This document shows, piece after piece, positions 1-9,535 of a DNA stretch of 64,000 bases. The notes beneath the pieces are model-generated. The model saw only the letters and a list, made by a program, of their open reading frames with translations. It was not told where the DNA came from and ran no database searches. Location of the stretch: positions 88,571 through 152,570 of the forward strand of contig NZ_DF967544.1 of assembly GCF_000971475.1 (NCBI RefSeq), in the 5' to 3' direction. This stretch comes from Sulfuricella sp. T08. GTDB lineage: Bacteria > Pseudomonadota > Gammaproteobacteria > Burkholderiales > Sulfuricellaceae. The position numbers and the translations under genes were made by a program. Position 1 is the first letter of the stretch. Each line of letters begins with the position of its first letter.

Positions 1-42
1 AGCGGAAAAACCGTCAAGGCCGAAGAAGCGTTGAAGGGGTAA
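1..42 (+). CDS. C-terminal end of an unidentified gene (partial)
   Basis: Frame 1 is open from the window edge to a TAA at 40-42 and encodes the tail SGKTVKAEEALKG. The lysine/glutamate-rich end is plausible for a real protein, but 13 residues cannot identify it. The next 134 bases up to the convergent diguanylate cyclase stop show no strong terminator or other feature. An incidental open frame is possible. Confidence 0.3.
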   Translation, partial: SGKTVKAEEALKG

Positions 43-176
43 CCGCTAGAACAAAAAGTTTGGTGCGAAACTGCTACAACTATGACTGTCCAAGGTGATG
101 GACCTTTAAGTATGAAAACACGTGAATTTTAATCGCCATCGGCAACCACTGTCAATTTCGGCTCGCCGGGAAATCG

Positions 177-1898
177 TTAAATTTGGCTGTAAAGCTGGTA
201 GCCGTTGCGCCCGGACTCCTTGGCACGATACATTGCCGTATCCGCATTTTTCATCAGCGTCTGGGTTTCCTCGCCATCTCTCGGGTACAGCGCGATCCCG
301 ACGCTGGTGGTGATGTGCAACTCATAGGAGCCGATCGAGAGTGGGAGGTTCACCGCCTCGATCACCTTGCGCGCCACGATCTCAGCATCGCCTGCTTTCG
401 CCGTTTCCGGCAGCAGGATCACGAACTCGTCGCCGCCCATGCGCGCCACGGTGTCTGCCTCGCGTACGCATTCCACCAGTCGGGCGGCGACGGCCTTGAG
501 CAGTTCATCCCCGACATCGTGCCCAAGCGTGTCGTTGATCTGCTTGAAATGGTCCAAGTCGAGAAAGATCAGCGTTAGCAACCGGCCGTAGCGCCTCGCC
601 TGGGCCAGCGCAAGTACTAGTCGGTCGGCCAGCAAAATCCGGTTCGGCAGACCGGTCAGCATGTCGTGGTGCGCCATGTGATGGATGCGCGCCTCGGCCT
701 GCTTGCGCTCGGTGATGTCCTGGAACGCTGCCACCGAACCGGTGATCTCGCCGCCGCGGTGCAGAGGCGCCGCAACGAAGGAAACCGGGAACAGCGTGCC
801 ATCCTTGCGGGTAAAATAATCCTCCAGGATACGGTAGGTTTCGCCCGAGTGCATGGACTGGTACACCGGACAATCACACACCGGAACATGGCTGCCGTCC
901 GGCTTCTGGTAATGGAACACCTCGTGGGCGTTCTGGCCGAGCAGTTCGGCCTCGGTCCAGCCGAGCAGGTGCTCTGCCGCCTTGTTCATGAAGGTTAGCT
1001 GGCCGTTGCGGTTGAGCACGTAGACGCCGTCGCCAAGTTCCGAGGTGATCTCGCGCAGCTTGGCCTCGCTCTCGCGCAGCGCGGCCTCGGCCAGTTTGCG
1101 CTCGGTAATATCGCGGGCGATCGACAGTACGACCGGCCGGCCCTTCAATTCAAACAGGTGCGCGTTGATTTCGACCGGGATTCTTCGCCTGTCGCGGGCG
1201 ACATGCACGCTCTCGAACAGCGCATGGCCCTCGACCTCGATCTGACGGGAAATTTTTGGAATATCGATGGCGGAAACCGCGTCGTCGATATCGAGTGGCG
1301 ACAATTGCTGCAGTTCCTCCCGACTATAGCCGAGGCGCCGGCAAGCGAGGTCGTTGACTTCAATGAATTTACCCGGCATTTCGCCCGGCGATATCGGATG
1401 GACCAGGATCGCGTCGTTGCCGTTGTTGAACAGCATGCGGAAACGCTCCTCGCTATCGCACAGCGCCGCCTCGATCTGCCGGCGCTCGGTCACGTCTATG
1501 CCGGTAGCGATGACAAACTCCACCTCGCCGTCGGCGTCCAGCAATGCCGTATTCGACCAGGCAATCATCCGGCGTGTGCCGTCTTTCGTCAGCCACCAGT
1601 TCTCGAATTCGCTGGGAAAATTTCCCGCCACCAGCCGGTCGAACGTTGACCTGACCGGCTGGATCTCCTCCGGTATCAACAGCCGCTCCCAGATCGGCCT
1701 GCCGATCATCTCGGCGGCGGAGTAACCGGTCAATTTTTCACACTGGCGGTTAAAGCGTATCACACGGCCATTGCGGTCGAGCACCACCACCAGGGCGCCA
1801 ATCGTATCCAGTACTGCAGCGATAAAACCATGTTCGTTTTCCACGGCGCCCTCTCTAAATCTCATTGCAGCCTGCAAACGGTTTAAGGTCAAGCACAT
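177..1898 (-). CDS. Triple-PAS diguanylate cyclase
   Basis: Probable cytoplasmic sensor that makes cyclic di-GMP from GTP. Three PAS modules are visible at about residues 25-140, 150-270 and 275-395; each ends in a typical PAC stretch with DITER or DVTER. A GGDEF domain fills residues 410-573, with an intact MGGDEF active loop near residue 488. An RxxD inhibitory I-site (READ) lies five residues before the loop, so product inhibition is expected. No membrane segment or EAL domain is seen. The start is uncertain: the first ATG (1898) has only a weak ribosome site, and an in-frame ATG at 1865 is possible. The ligand of the PAS domains cannot be read from the sequence. It stands alone, about 130 bases downstream of mtgA. 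Confidence 0.9.
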   Translation of the reverse strand: MCLTLNRLQAAMRFREGAVENEHGFIAAVLDTIGALVVVLDRNGRVIRFNRQCEKLTGYSAAEMIGRPIWERLLIPEEIQPVRSTFDRLVAGNFPSEFENWWLTKDGTRRMIAWSNTALLDADGEVEFVIATGIDVTERRQIEAALCDSEERFRMLFNNGNDAILVHPISPGEMPGKFIEVNDLACRRLGYSREELQQLSPLDIDDAVSAIDIPKISRQIEVEGHALFESVHVARDRRRIPVEINAHLFELKGRPVVLSIARDITERKLAEAALRESEAKLREITSELGDGVYVLNRNGQLTFMNKAAEHLLGWTEAELLGQNAHEVFHYQKPDGSHVPVCDCPVYQSMHSGETYRILEDYFTRKDGTLFPVSFVAAPLHRGGEITGSVAAFQDITERKQAEARIHHMAHHDMLTGLPNRILLADRLVLALAQARRYGRLLTLIFLDLDHFKQINDTLGHDVGDELLKAVAARLVECVREADTVARMGGDEFVILLPETAKAGDAEIVARKVIEAVNLPLSIGSYELHITTSVGIALYPRDGEETQTLMKNADTAMYRAKESGRNGYQLYSQI

Positions 1899-2030
1899 TT
1901 TATCTTAGAAACGGCTTTTGGTAATCCGTGGGCAACTGCTTTTCCAGGTTTATCCCACAACGAGCCAGGAAACGTAACACACCCGCAGATGGAAAACGTA
2001 AACGCTGTGCAGGGCCCTGACGAGCAAACT

Positions 2031-2729
2031 CTATGGCGCCTGTACCTGACCCATGCGCGCCAGAATGATGCCGGTTTTCCGCTCCAGACCACGTGCATTG
2101 GGATGGCTGTCGTAATAGCGCGGATTGGGTACCATCGAAGCGAGCCGGGCAGACTGCTCCGCGGACAGGCTGGACGCGCTGGACTTGTAGTAATGGCGCG
2201 CCGCCGCTTCGGCTCCGAACACACCGTTGCCCCATTCGATGACATTCAGGTAGATCTCGAGAATGCGGCGCTTGCTCATCATCTTTTCCAGCATCACCGT
2301 GATCACTGCCTCCTCTGCCTTGCGCCAGAATACCTTCCGGGAAGAGAGAAACAGATTCTTGGCCAGCTGCTGGCTGATGGTGGAACCGCCGGCGACGATC
2401 TTGCCCTTTTTCAGGTTCTTTTCGTAGGCCTTCTGGATGCCCTCCCAGTCGAAGCCTTCATGGTCGAGGAATTTGGAGTCTTCTGCGGCGATCAGGGCGC
2501 GCTTGAGATTGTTGGAGATACGGCTGTACGGCACCCACTGGTGGCGCAGTTCGGCATCCGGCTTCTTGCTTTGCAGGACTTCCAGTCGCTGCTCCATGAA
2601 GGCGCTGGCGGAGGGATTGTGGTCGACCCACCACCAGATGTGGGCGAAAATCCACAGCTGGTAGACCAGCACCACGGCGACGAACAAGGCGATGCCGCGC
2701 CACAGCCAGCGCCATAAGAAACTCAGCAT
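2031..2729 (-). CDS. mtgA: Monofunctional biosynthetic peptidoglycan transglycosylase
   Basis: Glycosyltransferase family 51 enzyme that polymerises lipid II into glycan strands without a transpeptidase domain. One N-terminal membrane helix (about residues 8-28) is followed by the GT51 fold. Its two signature stretches are present: EDSKFLDHEGFDW, with the catalytic Glu, and GGSTISQQLAKNL. At 232 residues it has the usual MtgA length. I start it at ATG 2729, which overlaps the aroE stop (ATGCTGA), rather than at an upstream ATG at 2780 inside aroE. The overlap suggests translational coupling with aroE. Confidence 0.93.
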   Translation of the reverse strand: MLSFLWRWLWRGIALFVAVVLVYQLWIFAHIWWWVDHNPSASAFMEQRLEVLQSKKPDAELRHQWVPYSRISNNLKRALIAAEDSKFLDHEGFDWEGIQKAYEKNLKKGKIVAGGSTISQQLAKNLFLSSRKVFWRKAEEAVITVMLEKMMSKRRILEIYLNVIEWGNGVFGAEAAARHYYKSSASSLSAEQSARLASMVPNPRYYDSHPNARGLERKTGIILARMGQVQAP

Positions 2730-3541
2730 GACTTCAAAAGCGTGATGACGGATAGTGTTTGTGGCCGCACGCCGCGCCACAGGAAAAACGATTCCGCCGC
2801 CTGCTCGACCAGCATGCCGAGACCGTCGGCCAGATGCGCCGCGCCGTTAGCCTGGGCGAACTGCAGAAAGGGGGTAAGCCCCTTGCCGTACATCATGTCG
2901 TAGGCCAGCGCCCCCGGCGCGAACACGCCCTGCGGCAAGGGAGGCAGGGCATCGCTCAGGCTGCTGGAAGTGGCGTTGATCACGATATCGAACAGGCCCT
3001 CCGCCAGTCGCGCATAATCGCCACCCTCGATCCGGCCATAAGCGGCGAAGTGCCGCTCCAGTTCGATGGCCTTTTCCGGTGTGCGGTTGGCAATGATCAG
3101 CCGTTCCGGCTTCTGCAGCAGCAAGGGCAGCAGCACGCCGCGGGCCGCGCCGCCTGCGCCCATCAGCAGCACGCGCTTGCCCGCCAAGGAAATCCCCAGG
3201 TTATTCCGAATATCCCGCGTCAGTCCGGCGCCATCGGTGTTGTCACCGAGTATCGTGCCGTCCGGCTCGAACTTCAGGGTATTTACCGCTTCCGCCAGAC
3301 GTGCGCGATCGGTCAGGATGGTTGCCAGTTTCCAGGCCTCCTGCTTGAATGGCACCGTCACATTCAGTCCCTTGCCGCCTTCCGTCTGAAACTTCTTTAC
3401 CGTACCGGCAAAGTCTTCCAGCGGCGCAAGCATCGCGGTGTAAGCCATATCCTGGTCGGTCTGGCGGGCAAACTCGGCGTGAATTAGCGGGGACTTGCTA
3501 TGGGCGATGGGGTTGCCGACAACGGCATAACGATCGGTCAT
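2723..3541 (-). CDS. aroE: Shikimate dehydrogenase
   Basis: NADPH-dependent reduction of 3-dehydroshikimate to shikimate in aromatic amino acid synthesis. The substrate-binding start (YAVVGNPIAHSKSPLIH), the catalytic Lys in NVTVPFKQEA and the DNTDGAG motif are all present, followed by a Rossmann glycine motif (LLMGAGGAARG). From ATG 3541 the product is 272 residues, the usual AroE length; an in-frame ATG at 3580 would add 13 residues without family support. It leads a two-gene unit with mtgA, a common betaproteobacterial arrangement. Confidence 0.95.
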   Translation of the reverse strand: MTDRYAVVGNPIAHSKSPLIHAEFARQTDQDMAYTAMLAPLEDFAGTVKKFQTEGGKGLNVTVPFKQEAWKLATILTDRARLAEAVNTLKFEPDGTILGDNTDGAGLTRDIRNNLGISLAGKRVLLMGAGGAARGVLLPLLLQKPERLIIANRTPEKAIELERHFAAYGRIEGGDYARLAEGLFDIVINATSSSLSDALPPLPQGVFAPGALAYDMMYGKGLTPFLQFAQANGAAHLADGLGMLVEQAAESFFLWRGVRPQTLSVITLLKSC

Positions 3542-3643
3542 GAGTATTCTGCATTTTAAGGACGTCGAATTATAAGGCAAAAGCCCTCTGATTTGCGTAT
3601 CATAACGTCCCGAACCTATTGCTTCTTAATCCGAATATTCCCG

Positions 3644-4813
3644 ATGCCCCACCACTCTGCCAAACCACACACTGAAATCCACCCAGACCGGATCGGACGC
3701 TTTCAAGCCGCACAAAAAGTGACCTGGATCAGCGTCGCGGTGAACGTGGTACTGACCGTACTGCAGATCGTTGTCGGCCTGATCGGAAAATCCCAGGCCC
3801 TGGTCGCCGACGGTTTGCATTCCCTGTCCGACTTGCTGTGTGATTTCCTGGTGCTGTTCGCCAACCGCCACGGCGCGCGTGACGCGGATGAGGAGCATCC
3901 CTACGGCCATGCCCGCATCGAAACCGCCACTACCCTGGCGCTCGGGCTGATTTTGCTCGGCGTCGGTGGTGCCCTGTTCTGGGGCGCGGCGATGCGCCTG
4001 CAAGATCCCTCCGCGCTGCAAAAAGTCCATGTCGCCACGCTGTGGATTGCCATTCTGACCCTGGCCGGCAAGGAAACGCTGTTCCGCTACATGCTGCACG
4101 TCGCACGCAAACTGCGCTCGCAGATGCTCGAAGCCAACGCCTGGCACGCCCGCTCCGACGCCGCCTCGTCGCTGGTGGTGGTGGCGGGCATCGGAGGCAA
4201 CCTGCTCGGCTTTACATCGATGGACATCCTGGCTGCGGTACTGGTTGCCGTCATGATTATGCGCATGGGCTGGAAACAGGCATCTCAGGCGATTTCCGAA
4301 TTGATCGACACCAGTCTGGACAAGAACGAAGTGGAAGCGATACGTGCCACCCTGCTCACCACCCCCGGCGTTCAGGGCGTACATGAATTGCGCACTCGCC
4401 GCATGGGCGACCGCGCACTGGTGGACGCCCATGTGCTGGTAAACCCGCATATCAGCGTCTCGGAAGGGCACTATATTGCCGAAAGCGCGCGTGCGCGCGT
4501 ACTCAAACAGCACCATGCGCTCGATGTGATGGTGCATATCGACCCGGAGGATGATTCTTCTGCCAAGCTCAACCAGCACCTGCCCGATCGCGAAACCTTG
4601 ATTGCCCACCTGGAACAGCTGCTAGGCCAGGCGCTGCCTAGTCATGAAAAAGTGGTATTGCATTATCTGGATGGAAAAGCGGAAGCCGAAATCTTCCTTG
4701 CCAGCGATGTCAGCCGCGAACAGGTCGGCGCACTCAAAACCGTAATCGCCGATCTGCTCCGGGACGACCCATTTTTTGTCGCTATTCATCTGCACCAACG
4801 TCATGCACCATAA
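3644..4813 (+). CDS. Cation diffusion facilitator (FieF/MamB-like)
   Basis: Inner-membrane proton-coupled exporter of divalent metal such as Fe, Zn or Mn. About six membrane helices occupy residues 25-215. The metal-site motif HSLSDLLCDF on helix 2 and the HPYGHARIE stretch after it are family hallmarks. A cytoplasmic ferredoxin-like domain follows. After it there is a further histidine-containing region of about 100 residues, making the protein longer (389 residues) than the roughly 300 of FieF. I chose the ATG at 3644; an ATG at 3593 would add 17 residues. The stop codon overlaps the first NtrC site of glnA. The transported metal is not deducible. Confidence 0.88.
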   Translation: MPHHSAKPHTEIHPDRIGRFQAAQKVTWISVAVNVVLTVLQIVVGLIGKSQALVADGLHSLSDLLCDFLVLFANRHGARDADEEHPYGHARIETATTLALGLILLGVGGALFWGAAMRLQDPSALQKVHVATLWIAILTLAGKETLFRYMLHVARKLRSQMLEANAWHARSDAASSLVVVAGIGGNLLGFTSMDILAAVLVAVMIMRMGWKQASQAISELIDTSLDKNEVEAIRATLLTTPGVQGVHELRTRRMGDRALVDAHVLVNPHISVSEGHYIAESARARVLKQHHALDVMVHIDPEDDSSAKLNQHLPDRETLIAHLEQLLGQALPSHEKVVLHYLDGKAEAEIFLASDVSREQVGALKTVIADLLRDDPFFVAIHLHQRHAP

Positions 4814-4850
4814 TGGTGCAATCAGCACCCTTTTTGCACAATTCCGGTGC
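4805..4850 (+). promoter_or_regulatory. Tandem NtrC (NRI) binding sites upstream of glnA
   Basis: Positions 4805-4819 (GCACCATAATGGTGC) match the NtrC consensus GCAC-Y-N5-R-GTGC perfectly. Positions 4836-4850 (GCACAATTCCGGTGC) match with one deviation. The centres are 31 bp apart, about three helical turns, which suits cooperative NtrC binding. The sites lie 155-200 bp upstream of the glnA start, with ntrBC downstream in the same block. Confidence 0.8.
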
Positions 4851-4884
4851 GTCAAATAAGGGGTGCCGATTTATAACCAGTTAT

Positions 4885-4900
4885 GGCACAATGCTTTTTT
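4885..4900 (+). promoter_or_regulatory. Candidate sigma-54 promoter of glnA (weak -12)
   Basis: TGGCACA at 4885-4891 is a full -24 element, but the -12 position reads TTTTT instead of TTGCW, losing the important GC. It is 35-66 bp downstream of the two NtrC sites. Either a degenerate sigma-54 promoter or chance; glnA may also have a sigma-70 promoter. Confidence 0.4.
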
Positions 4901-5006
4901 TATGTTTTTGCCTGGCATGTTTCATGCTAATTTGCCTCCCAGCAGCAAAAACCCAGAATTCGAAGTCATTATTTTTTGCAAACTTGTAGATAGTTAGGAG
5001 ATAAAC

Positions 5007-6416
5007 ATGGCAGTCGCCGACGTTTTGAAAATGATCAAGGACAACGACGTTAAATTCGTTGACCTGCGCTTTACCGATACCCGCGGCAAGGAACAGCACG
5101 TTTCCATTCCCTCCCACGTAGTGGACGAAAACTGGTTCGAAACTGGCCACGCTTTTGACGGTTCCTCCATTGCTGGCTGGAAAGGCATTCAGGCTTCCGA
5201 CATGCAGTTGATGGCTGATCCGGATACCGCCAACATGGACCCGTTCTTCGACGAATCCACCCTGATCATGTCCTGCGACGTGGTGGAGCCTTCCGATGGC
5301 AAGGGCTATGACCGCTGCCCGCGCTCCATCGCCAAGCGCGCTGAAGCCTATCTGAAATCCACCGGCATCGGCGACACCGCTTACTTCGGCCCGGAACCCG
5401 AATTCTTCATTTTTGATTCCGTCACCTGGCATGCCGACATGTCCGGTGCCTCGGTCAAGATCGAGTCCGAAGAAGCTGCCTGGTCCTCCAGCGAGAAATT
5501 CGAAGGCGGCAACGTCGGTCACCGTCCCGGTATCAAGGGCGGCTACTTCCCGGTTCCTCCGGTCGATTCCTTCCAGGACATCCGTTCCGCCATGTGTCTG
5601 GCGCTGGAAGAAATGGGCGTGCCGGTCGAAGTGCATCACCATGAAGTGGCGACTGCCGGCCAGTGCGAAATCGGCACCCGGTTCAGCACCCTGGTAAAAC
5701 GCGCCGACTGGACCCAGATCCTGAAATACGTGGTGTTCAACGTCGCCCATGCCTACGGCAAGACTGCCACCTTCATGCCCAAGCCTATTGTTGGCGACAA
5801 CGGTTCCGGCATGCACGTGCACCAGTCAATCTGGAAAGATGGCCAGAACCTGTTCGCCGGCAACGGCTACGGCGGCCTGTCCGAAACGGCTCTTTTCTAC
5901 ATCGGCGGCATCATCAAGCATGCACGTGCCCTGAATGCGATTACCAACCCCGGCACCAACTCCTACAAGCGTCTGGTACCCGGTTTCGAAGCTCCGGTGA
6001 TGCTGGCCTACTCCGCCAAGAACCGCTCCGCTTCGATCCGCATTCCACACGTGGCCAATCCTAAGGGCCGCCGCATTGAGACTCGTTTCCCGGATCCTTC
6101 CGCCAACCCGTACCTGTGCTTCTCCGCTCTGCTGATGGCCGGCCTTGACGGCATCCAGAACAAGATCCACCCGGGCGAGGCGATGGACAAGAACCTGTAC
6201 GACCTGCCGCCAGAAGAAGAGAAACTGATCCCGACTGTGTGCTCGTCTCTTGATCAGGCGCTGGAATACCTGGACAAGGATCGCGAGTTCCTGACCCGTG
6301 GCGGCGTGTTCTCCAACGACTGGATCGACGCCTTCATCGAACTGAAAATGGAAGAAGTTACCCGCTTCCGCATGACCACTCATCCGGTCGAGTTCGCGAT
6401 GTATTACAGCCTGTAA
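5007..6416 (+). CDS. glnA: Glutamine synthetase type I
   Basis: Dodecameric ligase that makes glutamine from glutamate, ammonia and ATP. At 469 residues it has the standard GSI-beta length. Visible signatures are the N-terminal beta-grasp with [18 protein letters not shown] with metal-binding glutamates, [32 protein letters not shown], and [10 protein letters not shown], which holds the adenylylation tyrosine. The RBS AGGAG sits just upstream of ATG 5007. It is preceded by NtrC sites and ends at a strong terminator, so it is probably monocistronic even though ntrBC follow. Reversible adenylylation by GlnE and PII control are expected from the family. Confidence 0.98.
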   Translation: MAVADVLKMIKDNDVKFVDLRFTDTRGKEQHVSIPSHVVDENWFETGHAFDGSSIAGWKGIQASDMQLMADPDTANMDPFFDESTLIMSCDVVEPSDGKGYDRCPRSIAKRAEAYLKSTGIGDTAYFGPEPEFFIFDSVTWHADMSGASVKIESEEAAWSSSEKFEGGNVGHRPGIKGGYFPVPPVDSFQDIRSAMCLALEEMGVPVEVHHHEVATAGQCEIGTRFSTLVKRADWTQILKYVVFNVAHAYGKTATFMPKPIVGDNGSGMHVHQSIWKDGQNLFAGNGYGGLSETALFYIGGIIKHARALNAITNPGTNSYKRLVPGFEAPVMLAYSAKNRSASIRIPHVANPKGRRIETRFPDPSANPYLCFSALLMAGLDGIQNKIHPGEAMDKNLYDLPPEEEKLIPTVCSSLDQALEYLDKDREFLTRGGVFSNDWIDAFIELKMEEVTRFRMTTHPVEFAMYYSL

Positions 6417-6434
6417 TTCTCGGTGTAGCAATTC

Positions 6435-6464
6435 AAAAGGGCGGGGTAACCCGCCCTTTTTTAT
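6435..6464 (+). terminator. Rho-independent terminator after glnA
   Basis: GGGCGGG and CCCGCCC form a 7-bp GC stem around a GTAA loop, extended by flanking A/T pairs, followed by TTTTTT. It lies 19 bases after the glnA stop. Confidence 0.92.
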
Positions 6465-6552
6465 TTTCCTGTCAGCCCATTCATCGCCGAAACGTTGATA
6501 AAATTTGACTAATCCCTTAATCTGAACCCCATCACAATTATCGAATCGCCTT

Positions 6553-7005
6553 ATGAAAACCAAGCTGCTGATTTTTATTTCGCTATTCCTGGGGCAGGCC
6601 GCCCACGCCGACATCTACATGTCGGTGGATGAAAACGGTCGAAAAACCTATACCAACTTCCCTAAAAAGGGCGCCAAGAAGCTTAATCTCGATCCGCCCT
6701 CCACGATTGCAGCCCCCAAGCCTCGAGCCCCGACTGCAACACCGCCCGGCTTCCCTCGCGTTGACGGCGAAACCCAGAAACAGCGCGATGGAACGCGCCG
6801 CGATATTCTGGAGCAGGAGTTGGCGACAGAGCGGAACTTGCTGGACGAGGCAAAGAAAGCCCTGGCCGAAGGCGAAGCCACGCGCCTGGGCGGCGAGCGC
6901 AACTACCAGAAATACCTGGATCGGATACAGTCCCTGAAGGACAATATTTCTCTGCACGAAAAGAATGTCGAGGCGCTGAACAAGGAACTGGCCGGCGTGA
7001 GGTAA
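6553..7005 (+). CDS. Periplasmic DUF4124 protein
   Basis: Small exported protein of 150 residues and unknown function. A signal peptide (MKTKLLIFISLFLGQAAHA) is followed by the short DUF4124 module (IYMSVDENGRKTYTNFP) and a proline/alanine-rich linker. The last 70 residues are charged and predicted coiled coil, with many E, K, L and R. DUF4124 modules are common at the N-termini of betaproteobacterial envelope proteins. Its place between glnA and ntrB is recurrent in related genomes as far as I recall, but no role in nitrogen control is evident. Another DUF4124 protein is encoded at 12151-12711. Confidence 0.8.
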   Translation: MKTKLLIFISLFLGQAAHADIYMSVDENGRKTYTNFPKKGAKKLNLDPPSTIAAPKPRAPTATPPGFPRVDGETQKQRDGTRRDILEQELATERNLLDEAKKALAEGEATRLGGERNYQKYLDRIQSLKDNISLHEKNVEALNKELAGVR

Positions 7006-7070
7006 CCTCCTGCTATCCCTGGCGCGACTCTTGCTTTACTCGTAGCCAACTACCCAGGGATGATGCATCC

Positions 7071-8132
7071 GTGACGACCCAACTCTTTGCCGGACTGGAA
7101 CACCTGACTACCGCCGTGATCCTGCTCGACCAGAATCTGCGTGTCGCTTATCTCAACCCGTCCGCGGAAAATCTGTTCAAGCTTAGCCGCAAGCATGTTG
7201 CCGGTATGCCTCTGCAGCAGGTTTTTGGCGATGCCGAGTCGCTTCCCAGGGCCGTTGAATCGGCGCTACTCAACCAAGCCTGCTTCACCGAGCATGAAAT
7301 TCTCCTGACAGTACCCGGCAACCATAGCCTGTCCGTCAGCTGTACCGTCACTCCGGTTAATATCGGCTCCATCAGCCTGATACTGGAATTTCACCAGATC
7401 GACAAGCAGCTGAAAATCGCACGGGAAGAGCGCATGCAGGTACAGCAGCAGGCCAACCGGGAATTGCTGCGCAATCTTGCCCACGAAATCAAGAACCCGC
7501 TGGGCGGCCTGCGCGGTGCGGCGCAACTCCTGGAACACGAGTTGCCCCGCACCGGCCTGCGCGAATACACGCAGGTGATCATCCAGGAAGCCGACCGCCT
7601 GCAGAAACTGATGGACCGGCTGCTTACCCCCAGCCATCTGCCGCATCTCCGCGCCACCAACATCCACGAGGTACTGGAACGGGTGCGCAGCCTCACTCTG
7701 GCGGAAACACCCAAAGGCATTACCATCCGGCGCGACTACGACACCAGCCTGCCGGACCTCGTGGCGGATCCGGAACAACTGATTCAGGCGGTGCTCAACA
7801 TCGTGCGCAACGCGGTGCAATCCATGCAGGGAAAAGGAGAAATCATCCTGCGCACCCGCATCGCACGCCAGGTCACGCTGGTGAAAAAACGCTACCGTCA
7901 GGCCATCCAGGTACAAATCATCGACAACGGCCCCGGCGTTCCCGATGCCATCCGCGAAAAAATCTTTTACCCATTGGTTTCCGGACGAGAGGGGGGCAGT
8001 GGCATGGGGCTGACCCTAGCGCAAACCCTGATCAACCAGCATCAGGGTACGATTGAATGTGACAGCCGACCCGGTCACACCTGCTTTACGCTGCTGCTGC
8101 CGCTTACCAATACCGAAGGAGCTTACAAATGA
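7071..8132 (+). CDS. glnL: Nitrogen regulation sensor kinase NtrB
   Basis: Soluble histidine kinase/phosphatase that controls NtrC according to PII state. A PAS domain covers about residues 8-110. The HisKA helix contains NLAHEIKNPLGGLRGAAQLLE, with the phospho-acceptor His. The ATPase domain has the N box (NIVRNAVQSM), DNGPGVP and GREGGSGMGLTLAQ. At 353 residues it matches family length, and no membrane helix is present, as expected for NtrB. Translation starts at a GTG (7071). The 3' end overlaps ntrC by four bases (ATGA), so the pair is co-translated. Confidence 0.95.
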   Translation: MTTQLFAGLEHLTTAVILLDQNLRVAYLNPSAENLFKLSRKHVAGMPLQQVFGDAESLPRAVESALLNQACFTEHEILLTVPGNHSLSVSCTVTPVNIGSISLILEFHQIDKQLKIAREERMQVQQQANRELLRNLAHEIKNPLGGLRGAAQLLEHELPRTGLREYTQVIIQEADRLQKLMDRLLTPSHLPHLRATNIHEVLERVRSLTLAETPKGITIRRDYDTSLPDLVADPEQLIQAVLNIVRNAVQSMQGKGEIILRTRIARQVTLVKKRYRQAIQVQIIDNGPGVPDAIREKIFYPLVSGREGGSGMGLTLAQTLINQHQGTIECDSRPGHTCFTLLLPLTNTEGAYK

Positions 8133-9529
8133 AAGCCGTCTGGGTCATCGACGATGACCATTCCATCCGCTGGGTGTTCGAAAAGGCGCTAGCGCGGGAA
8201 CAAATCGAGTTCCGCTCCTTCTCCACCGCCCAGGATGCCCTGTCCGCGTTGGAAACTGACACCCCGCAAGTGGTGGTGAGCGACATCCGCATGCCCGGTA
8301 CCTCCGGACTGGAGCTGCTACAACAGATCAAGGAACGCCTGCCGGAGGTGCCGGTGATCATCATGACAGCCTACTCCGATCTGGACAGTGCCGTTTCGGC
8401 CTTCCAGGGTGGCGCCTTCGACTACCTGCCCAAACCCTTCGATGTTGACCATGCCGTGACGCTGATTCGTCGCGCCCTGGACGAGAGTGTTCGCCAGGCA
8501 GCCAAGCCGGAAACCGCGGAATCCGTCACCGAAATCCTCGGCCAGGCGCCGGCGATGCAGGAGATTTTTCGCGCCATCGGCCGCTTGTCCCAATCGCATG
8601 TCACCGTACTGATCAACGGCGAATCGGGTACCGGCAAGGAACTGGTGGCGCGCGCCCTGCACCGCCACAGCCCGCGTGCCGACATGCCGTTTATCGCCCT
8701 CAACACCGCAGCCATTCCGAAGGATCTGCTCGAATCCGAGCTGTTCGGCCATGAGCGCGGCGCCTTTACCGGTGCGCAGGCCCTGCGCCGCGGGCGCTTC
8801 GAACAAGCCGACGGCGGCACCTTGTTCCTAGACGAAATCGGCGACATGCCGCCCGATCTGCAGACCCGGTTGCTGCGCGTGCTCTCCGATGGCCAGTTCT
8901 ACCGTGTTGGCGGCCACCAGCCGGTCAAAGTCAATGTGCGCGTCATCGCCGCCACCCACCAGAACCTGGAGCAGCATGTCAGGCAGGGGCTGTTCCGCGA
9001 AGATCTGTTCCACCGTCTGAATGTCATTCGTCTGCGCCTGCCCCCCTTGCGTGAACGTGGTGAGGACATTCCGCTCCTTGCCAAATATTTTCTGCAAAAA
9101 AGTGCACGCGAACTGGGGGTTGAACCGAAAATGTTGTCACCGGCCGCGATGCGTTATCTGAGCACGCTCAGCTGGAGCGGCAACGTGCGCCAACTGGAGA
9201 ACGTCTGCCACTGGCTGACGGTAATGGCGCCAGGACAGAACATTGAAATCGCCGACCTGCCGCCGGATCTGCGTGAAGATCAGGCGGCAAGCGTCGAGAG
9301 AAGCTGGCAGGAAGCTCTAGGACGCGAAGCGGACAAGGAATTCAACCGCGGCGAGCGGGGCGTGATGGACAAGTTCTCCCGCGATTTCGAGAAAATATTG
9401 ATCACCTGTGCGCTGAAACACACTGCGGGCAGGCGCATCGAAGCCGCCACCCTGCTGGGCCTGGGACGCAACACGCTGACACGCAAGATTCAGGAACTGG
9501 GGCTGGAACAGGGCGGGATGGTTGAATAA
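8129..9529 (+). CDS. glnG: Nitrogen regulator NtrC, sigma-54 activator
   Basis: Response regulator that activates sigma-54 promoters under nitrogen limitation. The receiver domain has the acidic pair near its start and the phospho-acceptor Asp in VVVSDIRMPG. The AAA+ domain carries Walker A GESGTGKE, the sigma-54 contact loop GAFTGA (in GHERGAFTGAQA) and LFLDEIGDMP. The C-terminal Fis-type helix-turn-helix ends at GLGRNTLTRKIQELG. At 466 residues it has normal length. Candidate target sites in this window are at 4805-4850, 44179-44193 and 63497-63511. Confidence 0.97.
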   Translation: MKAVWVIDDDHSIRWVFEKALAREQIEFRSFSTAQDALSALETDTPQVVVSDIRMPGTSGLELLQQIKERLPEVPVIIMTAYSDLDSAVSAFQGGAFDYLPKPFDVDHAVTLIRRALDESVRQAAKPETAESVTEILGQAPAMQEIFRAIGRLSQSHVTVLINGESGTGKELVARALHRHSPRADMPFIALNTAAIPKDLLESELFGHERGAFTGAQALRRGRFEQADGGTLFLDEIGDMPPDLQTRLLRVLSDGQFYRVGGHQPVKVNVRVIAATHQNLEQHVRQGLFREDLFHRLNVIRLRLPPLRERGEDIPLLAKYFLQKSARELGVEPKMLSPAAMRYLSTLSWSGNVRQLENVCHWLTVMAPGQNIEIADLPPDLREDQAASVERSWQEALGREADKEFNRGERGVMDKFSRDFEKILITCALKHTAGRRIEAATLLGLGRNTLTRKIQELGLEQGGMVE

Positions 9530-9535
9530 CCGTGC

